From: an uncultured Prevotella sp.
Lineage (GTDB): Bacteria > Bacteroidota > Bacteroidia > Bacteroidales > Bacteroidaceae
NCBI GenBank assembly: GCA_934215545.1
Contig: CAKQAD010000002.1
Location: 29,868-93,867 of the forward strand
DNA: 64,000 nt
Direction of reading: 5' to 3'
Part shown: piece by piece, positions 34,715 to 43,018 of the stretch
Numbering within the stretch: the first letter of the stretch is position 1
How the letters are laid out: each line of letters opens with the position of its first letter
The notes under the pieces: model-generated
The model's input: only the letters and a program-made list of their open reading frames with translations
Databases searched by the model: none
What the model was told of the DNA's origin: nothing
Made by a program: the position numbers and the translations under genes

Positions 34715-34917
34715 TTAAACCCAAATCGGTTATTAGACCGAATTTAGAAGATTATTAGGATACTATGTATTCTTTTCAACTTTTGTTAGTGTTTCTTTCG
34801 GCATCTTGCTTCCATTCGCGTTTCGACATAGCCCGCTATGTCTTCAACACAAATGTTGCAACCTGCTCGAAACAAACACTAACAAAAATTAAAATCTAAT
34901 GACCGATTTGGGTTAAA
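34715..34917. mobile_element. Palindromic MITE-like element, 203 bp
   Basis: The ends 34715-34737 and 34895-34917 are inverted repeats matching at 21 of 23 positions (core AACCCAAATCGGT). A second perfect inverted pair lies inside, TTTTGTTAGTGTTT (34781-34794) with 34874-34887. The centre is a perfect 8-bp hairpin with 2-nt loop, GACATAGC-CC-GCTATGTC (34825-34842). No protein is encoded. It fills most of the 482-bp gap between the convergent phosphorylase and dedA genes. Confidence 0.6.
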
Positions 34918-34960
34918 GGAAAACGCTCAAATAACAATATAAAGGCAAAACCATTAAAAT

Positions 34961-35029
34961 AATAAAAGGATAAGACCCTTAAGATACACATTAATGTATA
35001 TGTGTCTTAAGGGTCTTATCCTTTTATTA
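34961..35029. terminator. Strong bidirectional terminator
   Basis: A stem of about 28 bp with one mismatch (from 34961 TAATAAAAGGATAAGACCC, paired with 35001-35029) between convergent genes; A/T-rich ends on both sides give T-runs on either strand. Confidence 0.85.
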
Positions 35030-35077
35030 TATGTCTGGCAGTTATGTTATCTGCCACATGCAGTATCTGCTAAGTTT

Positions 35078-35701
35078 TTATGCTCGCTTCTTCAGGAAGT
35101 GGCGCACCACGAAGAACACAATAGCCACAAGCACCAGTGCCAAGATGCCCCATTTAATATATTCACCATAGCGCATAATCTCTGCTTCGAGCTGGTCGGC
35201 TGGCACTATACTGTGCAGATACCATCCCATTCCTGCCAATATGCAGTTCCATGCACCAGCGCCGATGGTGGTGTAGAGCAAGAAGCGCCAATAGTTCATA
35301 CGTGCCAATCCTGCAGGTATGGATATAAGGTGGCGTATGCCAGGTATTAGTCGACCAGTGATGGTTGCAACGCCACCATTCTTGTCGAAATATTGTTCGG
35401 AGTGTTCCACCTTTTGCTGGTTGAGCAAGCACATCTTGCCCCATTTGCTATTGGCAAACTTATATATGAGCGGGCGGCCAAGATAGTAGCCTGCTACATA
35501 GTTGATGGTGGCACCAACATTGGCACCAATAGTGGCAAACAGAATAACAAGCAGAATATTCAAGTTGCCTGCTGCAGCATGATAAGCTGCAGGCGCCACT
35601 ACAAGTTCTGACGGAACGGGGATAACTGTGCTCTCAAGCAGCATCAATAAGAATACTGTGCCGTAGTTGAGCTGTGCTAATAATGTTGAAATCCAACCCA
35701 T
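35078..35701 (-). CDS. DedA-family membrane protein, 207 aa
   Basis: A polytopic inner-membrane protein of the DedA/VTT family, linked in other bacteria to undecaprenyl phosphate or lipid recycling. The domain core ESTVIPVPSELVVAPAAY (about 23-40), GATINYVAGYYLGRPLIYKF (about 61-80) and GRLIPGIRHLISIPAGLARM (about 118-137) are all intact, with about five hydrophobic segments. It is 48 bases downstream of the TPR gene on the same strand and ends at the bidirectional terminator. The transported lipid is not determinable. Confidence 0.9.
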   Translation of the reverse strand: MGWISTLLAQLNYGTVFLLMLLESTVIPVPSELVVAPAAYHAAAGNLNILLVILFATIGANVGATINYVAGYYLGRPLIYKFANSKWGKMCLLNQQKVEHSEQYFDKNGGVATITGRLIPGIRHLISIPAGLARMNYWRFLLYTTIGAGAWNCILAGMGWYLHSIVPADQLEAEIMRYGEYIKWGILALVLVAIVFFVVRHFLKKRA

Positions 35702-35749
35702 GATGTTTACAAATGTGAGTGTTGTTATTAGTTACAATTATTATAATGC

Positions 35750-37174
35750 TTATTTGTGCTTGGTGAGCTCATAACTATAATAGTCGGCAGGATTCATGCC
35801 AACAGGATAGTTCTCGCCCAGTACTTTGCGAGTCTCTTCGGGGTTAGTGGCGCAAGCAGCCTTAAGGCATTTTAAAAACTCCTCATGCTTGCCAGTAAGC
35901 AGGCAACATGAGGCAAGATAAGCCATGCCTTCATCGCCTTCGTTGTGGTGCACATCGGTATATGCTTTAAACATGCGATATGCAATGGTGGGGTAGCCAC
36001 AGTCGTATACCGAGATTGCTATTTTGAAGAATACATCGTGACTGAACGATGAGTTGTGCAATGCATCAAGAAAACTCTTTATTGCCTCTTTTGCCCGTCC
36101 ATGCTCCAAGAGAATATGTCCGCGCACCACTTTAACATCGTTTTTATTAGCATCACTACATGCCAAAGCCTCATCGACATAGTGTAAAGCCTCGTCAACG
36201 CGGTCGAGTTGCGACAGAGTGAATGCCATGCATTGTAGCAGATCGGGGCTATTTATACCCTGTTGTCGCATTAGTGTCTGTGCTATTTCGTAGTGTGTAA
36301 GAGCCTCTTCACTCTTCGACATGTTCATAAAGCAATTGCCAATGAACAAAGGTGCGCAACCCTCGTCGGGACATAAGCGCCAAAAGCGCTCGTAGTAATC
36401 CTTTGCTTCTGCAAAATTGCCGAGCGAGAAGAGTCCGTTGGCTTTATTAAGTATTGCCTCATGGTCGTTGGGATTGATGGCAATAGAGTATTCACTTGAG
36501 GTAATGGAGTCGTTGATACGATTGCTCATCAGTTGTGTAGATGCCAGCGAGTTCCAATAGTATCCAGAGTATGGGTCTTCGTCGAGCAATTGCTCGAATA
36601 TCTGTTCGCTCTGTTGGTAGTCGCCTTTGGCAAAGGCTATGCGTGCCTTCACTTCTCGATAGTCCTGCAGGTCGGTCTCGTCGCTTTGGTTTAGCCAGTA
36701 GGCAGCGCGGTCGGGAAGATTGTAGTCAATGAAGAGTGTTGCCACATCGAGCACATAATCGGGTATATCGTCTTCGTCAATGGCATGAATATTATGCTGA
36801 AGAAAATTGTCGGCGTCGTCGACCCTGTCTTCAGCTATCATTATCTCCGCTTGAAGATAGATGCAGTCGAGGTCGAATCGGTCGGTAATTTGGTCGGCAA
36901 AGACCTTGGCTTCGCTGACGTTCTTTTGGTCGATCAGTGCCATGCGCCCTCTGAATACGAGTGGCATGGTGGCCCCAGGATGCAGTCGGATGGCATAGTC
37001 GAGCACGTTGAGGGCTTGCTGTTTCTTGCCCTCATCGTAATAGTACTCGGCGATATTGGAGAGTTCGTCCGACTCAAAGTATTCTGCTTTGCCTATGGAT
37101 ATTGTGTTCTCGTAGCGCTTCAGCGTGTCGAGAAACTCCTGGCTTTTAAAATATTTATCTTTGTTGTCGGTCAT
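35750..37174 (-). CDS. TPR-repeat protein, 474 aa
   Basis: No signal peptide, so a cytoplasmic protein. About ten tetratricopeptide-like helical pairs run from residue 20 to 440; good units include EYYYDEGKKQQALNVLDYAI, SIAINPNDHEAILNKANGLF and AQTLMRQQGINSPDLLQCMA. These provide protein-protein contacts; no enzyme domain is present. It lies between glnS (115 bases upstream, with an inverted repeat) and dedA (48 bases downstream). Partner unknown. The ATG at 37174 gives the full repeat region. Confidence 0.83.
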   Translation of the reverse strand: MTDNKDKYFKSQEFLDTLKRYENTISIGKAEYFESDELSNIAEYYYDEGKKQQALNVLDYAIRLHPGATMPLVFRGRMALIDQKNVSEAKVFADQITDRFDLDCIYLQAEIMIAEDRVDDADNFLQHNIHAIDEDDIPDYVLDVATLFIDYNLPDRAAYWLNQSDETDLQDYREVKARIAFAKGDYQQSEQIFEQLLDEDPYSGYYWNSLASTQLMSNRINDSITSSEYSIAINPNDHEAILNKANGLFSLGNFAEAKDYYERFWRLCPDEGCAPLFIGNCFMNMSKSEEALTHYEIAQTLMRQQGINSPDLLQCMAFTLSQLDRVDEALHYVDEALACSDANKNDVKVVRGHILLEHGRAKEAIKSFLDALHNSSFSHDVFFKIAISVYDCGYPTIAYRMFKAYTDVHHNEGDEGMAYLASCCLLTGKHEEFLKCLKAACATNPEETRKVLGENYPVGMNPADYYSYELTKHK

Positions 37175-37193
37175 ATGATATTATAATTTTGAA

Positions 37194-37275
37194 TTTTTGA
37201 ATTTTAAGTTGTGTGCAATTGTTCTGCAATTATGCATTACAAAACGGCATAAGGCACCATCTTAAAATTCAAAAA
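37194..37275. repeat. Inverted repeat between glnS and the TPR gene
   Basis: TTTTTGAATTTTAAG (37194-37208) is the exact reverse complement of 37261-37275. The A/T-rich AATTCAAAA words resemble the interspersed repeats at 47731, 55317 and 58355. It could end the glnS transcript. Confidence 0.5.
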
Positions 37276-37289
37276 CTCATAAATAGATT

Positions 37290-39002
37290 TTATTTATTCT
37301 GCTTTGCCCAAGCATCTTTCAAGCCTACAGTCTTGTTGAATATGAGTTGTTCAGGTGTAGAATCTTGATCGGCCATGAAGTAGCCAATGCGCTGGAATTG
37401 CAGGTATTCGCCTGGTTTGCGCTGTGCAGCATACTCCTCTACATAACATTCGTTGATAGTCTTGAGGCTATCGGGGTTGAGCAGTGTGCGGAAGTCGGCG
37501 TCTTCTGCAGATGGATTCTCAACGTTGAAGAGGCGGTCGTACACTCTCACCTGTGCCTTTTGGCAGTGGTCGGCCGACACCCAGTGCAGAGTGCCCTTAA
37601 CTTTGCGGTTGGCACCTTCCATGCCGCTCTTGCTTGTAGGGTCGTATTCGGCCTGTATCTCTGTGATATTGCCTTCGGCGTCCTTTGTGCATCCAGTGCA
37701 CTTCACGATGTAGGCATTCTTCAGGCGCACCTCTTTGCCAGGTGTCATGCGGAAGAATTTCTTTGGAGCATCTTCCATGAAGTCGTCGCGCTCTATCCAC
37801 AGGTTCTTTGAGAATGTGATGGTGTGTGTGCCGTCTGCTTCGTTCTCAGGGTTGTTGATAGCTTCCATTTCCTCTTCCATGCCATCAGGATAGTTGGTGA
37901 TGACAAGTTTTACTGGGTTTACTACTGCCGACACGCGCAGAGCACGCTTGTTAAGGTCGTCGCGAACAGCAGCCTCAAGCAGTGCAAAGTCGTTGAGAGC
38001 ATCGAACTTAGTGTAGCCAATAGAGTCGATAAAGCGACGGATACTCTCTGGTGAGTAGCCACGGCGGCGCATACCGCTAAGTGTAGGCATGCGTGGGTCG
38101 TCCCAACCAGAAACCTTACCCTCTTCAACGAGTGCCAGCAGCTTGCGCTTCGACATTACGGTGTAGGTGAGGTTGAGTCGGTTGAACTCTATCTGTCGTG
38201 GACGGAAGTCGTTGAGATGCTCTGTCTCACCGCGCATTTCCTTCAAGAAGTCGATAAACTTGTCGTAAAGAGGACGGTGGGGCACAAATTCGAGAGTACA
38301 TATAGAGTGTGTTACGCCTTCAAAGAAGTCGCTCTGTCCGTGTGCGAAATCGTACATAGGATAGGCGTTCCACTTTGTTCCTGTACGGTGGTGTGGAGTG
38401 TGTATGATACGATAGATAATTGGGTCGCGGAAATGCATGTTAGGGTTAGCCATATCAAGCTTGGCACGCAACACCATGCTACCTTCAACAGCCTCTGGAG
38501 TGTTCATCTTATTAAAGAGCTCAAGACTCTCTTCTACCGGACGGTCGCGGTAAGGCGATGCCACGCCAGGAGTTGTTGGAGTGCCTTTTTGCTCAGCAAT
38601 CTGCTCAGCTGTCTGCTCGTCGATGTAGGCATGGCCATTTTTAATCATCCATACGGCAAAGTCCCACAGCTTCTCAAAATAGTCTGAGGCATAATAGATG
38701 TTGCCCCACTTGAATCCAAGCCATGAGATGTCGTTAAGGATATTCTCAACATATTCGTTGTTTTCCTTACTTGGATTCGTGTCGTCAAAGCGTAGGTTGC
38801 ACACACCATTATACTTCTCAGCTACACCGAAGTCCATGCATATGGCTTTTGCGTGTCCGATGTGCAGATAACCGTTAGGTTCTGGTGGAAAGCGTGTCTG
38901 TATGCGTCCAGCGTTCTTGCCTTCGGCGAGATCTTGTTCTACGAGTTGTTCAACAAAGCTAAGGCTTTTTTTCTCTTCAACTGGTTTTTCTACTGTTGTC
39001 AT
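37290..39002 (-). CDS. glnS: Glutaminyl-tRNA synthetase, 570 aa
   Basis: Charges tRNA-Gln with glutamine. The class I signature FPPEPNGYLHIGHAKA (38-53, HIGH at 47-50) and the KMSKS equivalent VMSKRKLLALVEEG (about 275) are intact, with the GlnRS-specific FDDTNPSKENNEY motif between. The two C-terminal beta-barrels (about 345-560) bind the anticodon. The ATG at 39002 is chosen over an upstream in-frame codon at 39086 because it gives the normal N-terminus. A -7 box lies at 39084-39091. Confidence 0.96.
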   Translation of the reverse strand: MTTVEKPVEEKKSLSFVEQLVEQDLAEGKNAGRIQTRFPPEPNGYLHIGHAKAICMDFGVAEKYNGVCNLRFDDTNPSKENNEYVENILNDISWLGFKWGNIYYASDYFEKLWDFAVWMIKNGHAYIDEQTAEQIAEQKGTPTTPGVASPYRDRPVEESLELFNKMNTPEAVEGSMVLRAKLDMANPNMHFRDPIIYRIIHTPHHRTGTKWNAYPMYDFAHGQSDFFEGVTHSICTLEFVPHRPLYDKFIDFLKEMRGETEHLNDFRPRQIEFNRLNLTYTVMSKRKLLALVEEGKVSGWDDPRMPTLSGMRRRGYSPESIRRFIDSIGYTKFDALNDFALLEAAVRDDLNKRALRVSAVVNPVKLVITNYPDGMEEEMEAINNPENEADGTHTITFSKNLWIERDDFMEDAPKKFFRMTPGKEVRLKNAYIVKCTGCTKDAEGNITEIQAEYDPTSKSGMEGANRKVKGTLHWVSADHCQKAQVRVYDRLFNVENPSAEDADFRTLLNPDSLKTINECYVEEYAAQRKPGEYLQFQRIGYFMADQDSTPEQLIFNKTVGLKDAWAKQNK

Positions 39003-39083
39003 ATCTTTGTTTTTTGTTTTTCTTGCTCTTTTGGACGGTGTGTGTTTGCACATGTGGCGCAGGCGAGTACACCTATAACTATG

Positions 39084-39091
39084 CAAAGTTA
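39084..39091 (-). promoter_or_regulatory. Possible -7 box of glnS
   Basis: TAACTTTG on the minus strand, 82 bases before the ATG; it also supports the 39002 start because it lies inside the longer reading frame. Confidence 0.45.
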
Positions 39092-39137
39092 ATTATTTTC
39101 GTGCATATATGTGCTATTCTTTGTGGAATTTTGAGTT

Positions 39138-40067
39138 TTACTTGTCGGCATTGTCTGCCAACAATTTTCCCTGCCACGATGCCATACGTCGCATGTGATT
39201 GTTGAATTTGTCGGTAAACTCATGGTTTTTCAGTCCCCATTTAGGTGCTATAAGCATGTCGGCAGGCGACTGACTGACGAATCTTTCTATTACAATGTCA
39301 GGGCGTAAACGCTCCAGATAACGGCGACATAGGTTGATATATTCATCGGCAGAATACAGATGGAAAGGATTTTGAGTGTATTCATTGGCAAGTGTTGTGC
39401 CCTTTATAATCTGCAGTTGGTGTAGTTTCAGAATGTCTATCGGCAACTCAGATATAATGGATGCCTGCTCTATATTGTTGTCGGCAGTTTCGCCTGGCAA
39501 TCCGAGTATGATGTGTGCTGCTGTTATAATGCCCCTTTCGTGTGTGGCACATATTGCTTGTTTTGAACACTCAAAGTTGTGCCCCCTGTTGATACGCTGT
39601 AGAGTAGCATCACTCACCGACTCAACGCCATATTCAATGGTGAGAAAACATTGTTTGTTGAGCTGTTCAAGATAGTTGAGCAATGGCTCTGAAATGCAAT
39701 CGGGACGAGTGCCAATTACCAATCCTACAACGTCTTCCACATTTAGAGCTTCTTCATAGCGGCGCTTGAGCACATCGAGAGGTGCATAAGTATTGGAGTA
39801 GGCCTGGAAATAAGCCAAATATTTCATGTTGGGATATTTGCGTGCAAAGAAATCTTTGCCTTCTTTGAGCTGCTCGCTTATTGATTTGTGTGGTTGGCAG
39901 TAAGACGGATTGAAGGTGCGGTTGTCGCAAAAGGTGCAACCCCCATGGCTTATCTTGCCATCGCGGTTTGGGCATGAAAAGCCTGCATCAATAGATATCT
40001 TTTGCACTCTATAAGGAAATTTGCACCTTATCCATGTGCCATAGTCGTTGTATAATTGCGGTGTCAT
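39138..40067 (-). CDS. TIGR01212-family radical SAM protein (YhcC-like), 309 aa
   Basis: A radical S-adenosylmethionine enzyme. The cluster motif is CPNRDGKISHGGCTFCDN (about 29-46), the form typical of this family, where the first Cys is far from the CxxC pair. Further family segments are YFQAYSNTYAPLDVLKRRY (about 86-104), TRPDCISEPLL, and AAHIILGLPGE (about 179-189). Length matches. E. coli YhcC has no firmly established reaction. It is divergent from the DPP IV gene, with a -7 box at 40093-40100. Confidence 0.9.
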   Translation of the reverse strand: MTPQLYNDYGTWIRCKFPYRVQKISIDAGFSCPNRDGKISHGGCTFCDNRTFNPSYCQPHKSISEQLKEGKDFFARKYPNMKYLAYFQAYSNTYAPLDVLKRRYEEALNVEDVVGLVIGTRPDCISEPLLNYLEQLNKQCFLTIEYGVESVSDATLQRINRGHNFECSKQAICATHERGIITAAHIILGLPGETADNNIEQASIISELPIDILKLHQLQIIKGTTLANEYTQNPFHLYSADEYINLCRRYLERLRPDIVIERFVSQSPADMLIAPKWGLKNHEFTDKFNNHMRRMASWQGKLLADNADK

Positions 40068-40092
40068 TAACTATATTTGAGCGTTTTAACTG

Positions 40093-40100
40093 CAAAAGTA
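40093..40100 (-). promoter_or_regulatory. Possible -7 box of the radical SAM gene
   Basis: TACTTTTG on the minus strand, 26 bases before the ATG at 40067. Confidence 0.45.
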
Positions 40101-40113
40101 CAGAAAAAAGATT

Positions 40114-40121
40114 TAACTTTG
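40114..40121 (+). promoter_or_regulatory. Possible -7 box of the DPP IV gene
   Basis: TAACTTTG, 125 bases before the ATG at 40246, only 13 bp from the opposing box of the radical SAM gene. Confidence 0.45.
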
Positions 40122-40245
40122 CATTTAGACTTTTGAATTTTGCATTTCGCATGTGCAATCCAGATTAATCGTGGCTGCGGAATGCCTATATTATCACATT
40201 GGTGGGCAGCAACGAAATAAAACAATTAATAAAAACAATAAATTA

Positions 40246-42444
40246 ATGAACCGATTATTATTAATTCTTACAGCATTGTTTATGTTTGTAGCAAATATGT
40301 CGGCACAGAAGCTTACTATTGCCGATGTTGCCGGCGACAAATTCTCGGCAAAGACCGTGAGAGGCATTAATCCAATTGAAGGCACCGACACTTATGCCCG
40401 TATCAGCGATGATGGTAAGCGTGTGGAATGCTACTCTTTCAAAACTGGAAAGCGTCTTAGTGTTATGTTTGATGTAGACAACACTATAGGTCGCAAAATC
40501 AACGATTTTGATGGCTATATATTGTCGCCAGATGGAACACGCATGCTTATACAGACAAAGACAAAGCGCATATATCGTCGCTCGTTTACTGCTGTATATT
40601 ACATATATAATATAGCATCAAAAAAACTTGAGACATTATCGGATGGTGGCCCGCAACAGGTGCCTATATGGTCGGCAGACGGATTGCAGGTGGCTTTCGT
40701 GCGCGAGGGAAATATATTTCTTGTGAAGCTGCTCTACGACAATGCCGAGATACAGGTTACAAAGGATGGTAGTCGTGGTGAGGTGATAAACGGACTGCCC
40801 GATTGGGTAAATGAAGAGGAGTTTGGCTTCAATCGTGCCCTGACATTCAATGCCGACGGCACAATGATATGCTGGTTGCGCTATGATGAGGCTGCCGTTG
40901 AGAGCTATTCATTGCAGATGTATAAGGGATTGGAACCTGAGAAAATAGCTAATGCCGACTATCCTGGACTCTACACATATAAGTATCCTAAGGCAGGACA
41001 TGCCAATAGCACAGTCTCAGCGTGGAGTTACGACATCAAGTCGCACAAGATAAATCGTCTGCAGGTGCCTCTCGATGCCGATGGTTATATGCCACGCATA
41101 AAGGCCACCAATGATCCAATGCGCATAATTGTGTATACCATGAATCGTCATCAGGATCAGTTGTGCCTGTATGCTGCCAATCCACGAAGCACTGTGGCGC
41201 AACTTATAGTTAAGGAAGAGGTTCCTAAATATGTGCGCGAGGAGGCTATGGCAAGCACTATCATTGTGGGCAATGAAATATTGCTGCCCAGTGATCGTAG
41301 CGGTTTCACCAAGCTTTATATGTATAATATGAACGGACAACTGCTGCGCACCATTGGTGGCGACTATGATATCACTTCTGTGTATGGGTGTGATGCAAGA
41401 ACTGGTGACATATTCTTCCAAGCAGCAGCTCTTGGCGCCACCGACAGACAGATATATGTGGCACACCGCAATGGCAAAATTCAACGACTCTCTGATAAAG
41501 AAGGATGGAACACAGCGTTGTTCTCTGCCGATTACCAGTATTTTGTAAACACTTGGAGCGATTATAACACTCCATATGTAGTGACCACACGCACACGTGA
41601 TGGTAAGGTGGTGTCTACACTACAAGACAATGCTGAACTGAAAACGCTTATATCACAATATGGGTTCTGTAAGCGTGAGTCATTTACCTTCAAGACATCC
41701 GAGGGAGTTGAACTTAATGGATGGATGTTGCGCCCAGCTAACTTTGATGCTTCGCATAAGTATCCTGTCATAATGCACCAATATAGTGGTCCTGGCTCGC
41801 AGATGGTTATTAATGCATGGCATGCTGGCTCAATGGGCAATGGAGGTGCCTTTGACTCTTATCTGGCACAACATGGTTTTATTGTAGTGTGTGTGGATGG
41901 ACGTGGCACTGGTGGTCGTGGATCTGAATTCGAAAAATGTACATACCTGAATATAGGTGCCCTTGAGTCGAAAGACCAGGTTGAGACCGCTCTGTATCTT
42001 GGTTCACTACCTTATATAGACAAGGATCGCATAGGCATATGGGGATGGAGCTATGGAGGATTCAACACTCTGATGAGTATGAGTGAGGGACGTCCTGTGT
42101 TTAAAGCAGGTGTAGCTATAGCTCCACCTACCAACTGGAAATTCTACGACACAGTATATACAGAGCGCTTTATGCGCACACCAAAGGAAAACCCTGATGG
42201 ATATGCTGACAATCCAATAGAGCGTGCCCCAAAACTCCATGGAGCATTGCTGTTATGTCATGGCACTGCCGATGATAACGTACATCCACAAAATACATTT
42301 GAGTATTCAGAGGCATTGGTACAAGCCGACAAAGATTTCAGCGAACTACTATATACCAACCGCAACCACAGTATTTTTGGTGCCAATACACGTAATCATC
42401 TGCTGAGACAGGTGGCTAATTTCTTTGAACGTGAGTTGAAATAA
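40246..42444 (+). CDS. Dipeptidyl peptidase IV (S9B), 732 aa
   Basis: A secreted serine peptidase removing N-terminal X-Pro dipeptides; important for peptide feeding in oral and gut Bacteroidales. The ATG at 40246 starts the signal peptide (MNRLLLILTALFMFVA, cleaved after MSAQ); the frame upstream to 40153 has no family features. An N-terminal beta-propeller (about 40-480) has the DPP-type double-Glu motif in DWVNEEEFGF. The catalytic domain has nucleophile Ser602 in GIWGWSYGG, Asp676/677 in HGTADDNVHP and His708 in RNHSIFG. Length and all active-site residues are normal. Terminator at 42500. Confidence 0.94.
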   Translation: MNRLLLILTALFMFVANMSAQKLTIADVAGDKFSAKTVRGINPIEGTDTYARISDDGKRVECYSFKTGKRLSVMFDVDNTIGRKINDFDGYILSPDGTRMLIQTKTKRIYRRSFTAVYYIYNIASKKLETLSDGGPQQVPIWSADGLQVAFVREGNIFLVKLLYDNAEIQVTKDGSRGEVINGLPDWVNEEEFGFNRALTFNADGTMICWLRYDEAAVESYSLQMYKGLEPEKIANADYPGLYTYKYPKAGHANSTVSAWSYDIKSHKINRLQVPLDADGYMPRIKATNDPMRIIVYTMNRHQDQLCLYAANPRSTVAQLIVKEEVPKYVREEAMASTIIVGNEILLPSDRSGFTKLYMYNMNGQLLRTIGGDYDITSVYGCDARTGDIFFQAAALGATDRQIYVAHRNGKIQRLSDKEGWNTALFSADYQYFVNTWSDYNTPYVVTTRTRDGKVVSTLQDNAELKTLISQYGFCKRESFTFKTSEGVELNGWMLRPANFDASHKYPVIMHQYSGPGSQMVINAWHAGSMGNGGAFDSYLAQHGFIVVCVDGRGTGGRGSEFEKCTYLNIGALESKDQVETALYLGSLPYIDKDRIGIWGWSYGGFNTLMSMSEGRPVFKAGVAIAPPTNWKFYDTVYTERFMRTPKENPDGYADNPIERAPKLHGALLLCHGTADDNVHPQNTFEYSEALVQADKDFSELLYTNRNHSIFGANTRNHLLRQVANFFERELK

Positions 42445-42499
42445 CGCAATTAAGAAAATATAAGTTAAAGGGTGATTTAACCTAAGAGTATAAACAGTT

Positions 42500-42534
42500 A
42501 AGGGTCGAAGAGATTTATTCTTTTCGGCCCTTTT
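42500..42534 (+). terminator. Terminator of the DPP IV gene
   Basis: AAGGGTCGAA (42500-42509) pairs with TTCGGCCCTT (42523-42532), followed by a short T-run. The remaining 170 bases to the next promoter show nothing else. Confidence 0.75.
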
Positions 42535-42707
42535 GTTGTTTCCAAGTATTGCATTATATATTTTTTGAAAATCGGCTTCTATGGTTGAAATGGAAAAGAT
42601 TAGCGATTGCTAATTGCTATATAATAGACATCGAATTTATAAAAATAGGAATTTGTATTGAAATAGTAAAAAAGTATTTGCTTTTGTGAAAATAATCTGC
42701 TCTTTTC

Positions 42708-42738
42708 TTGTTTGTTAGAAAATACATTCCTATCTTTG
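42708..42738 (+). promoter_or_regulatory. Promoter of the Cys-rich/MauE cassette
   Basis: TTG (42708-42710), 20 bp, then TATCTTTG (42731-42738), an exact TAnnTTTG; about 50 bases to the ATG at 42788. Confidence 0.6.
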
Positions 42739-42787
42739 CAATACTGATGAAAATAACTATTTTAACAACCACAAAAATTGTAATATT

Positions 42788-43018
42788 ATGAAGAAAATCA
42801 AGAATCTTTGCTTTTTTGCATTGGCATCGGCAATGGCTATCGTAGCTTTCGCATCGTGTGACGACGACAAACACTGTGATGATGGTGCACCTTATTGGTG
42901 TAGTACTGCAGAATCGTGTTGTGCATATCGTTATAACGACGGACATGGCACTTGCTTTGAATCGATGGAAGGATGTAGAAGAGGAGGCTATGCATGCGAA
43001 GTGTGTCATGCAGAATAA
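42788..43018 (+). CDS. Small Cys-rich exported protein, probable lipoprotein, 76 aa
   Basis: The N-terminus (MKKIKN, then a hydrophobic stretch to residue 22) is a signal peptide ending AFASC, so Cys24 could be lipidated (the -3 Phe is less usual than Leu). The mature part is only about 52 residues with eight further cysteines at 30, 38, 44, 45, 56, 63, 70 and 73 (spacing x7, x5, CC, x10, x6, x6, x2), plus many Asp and Gly. An even number of closely spaced Cys suggests a disulfide-locked mini-domain. No known family is recognised. It shares one base (TAATG) with the next gene, a membrane redox protein, which suggests that gene helps fold it (inference). Confidence 0.75.
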   Translation: MKKIKNLCFFALASAMAIVAFASCDDDKHCDDGAPYWCSTAESCCAYRYNDGHGTCFESMEGCRRGGYACEVCHAE

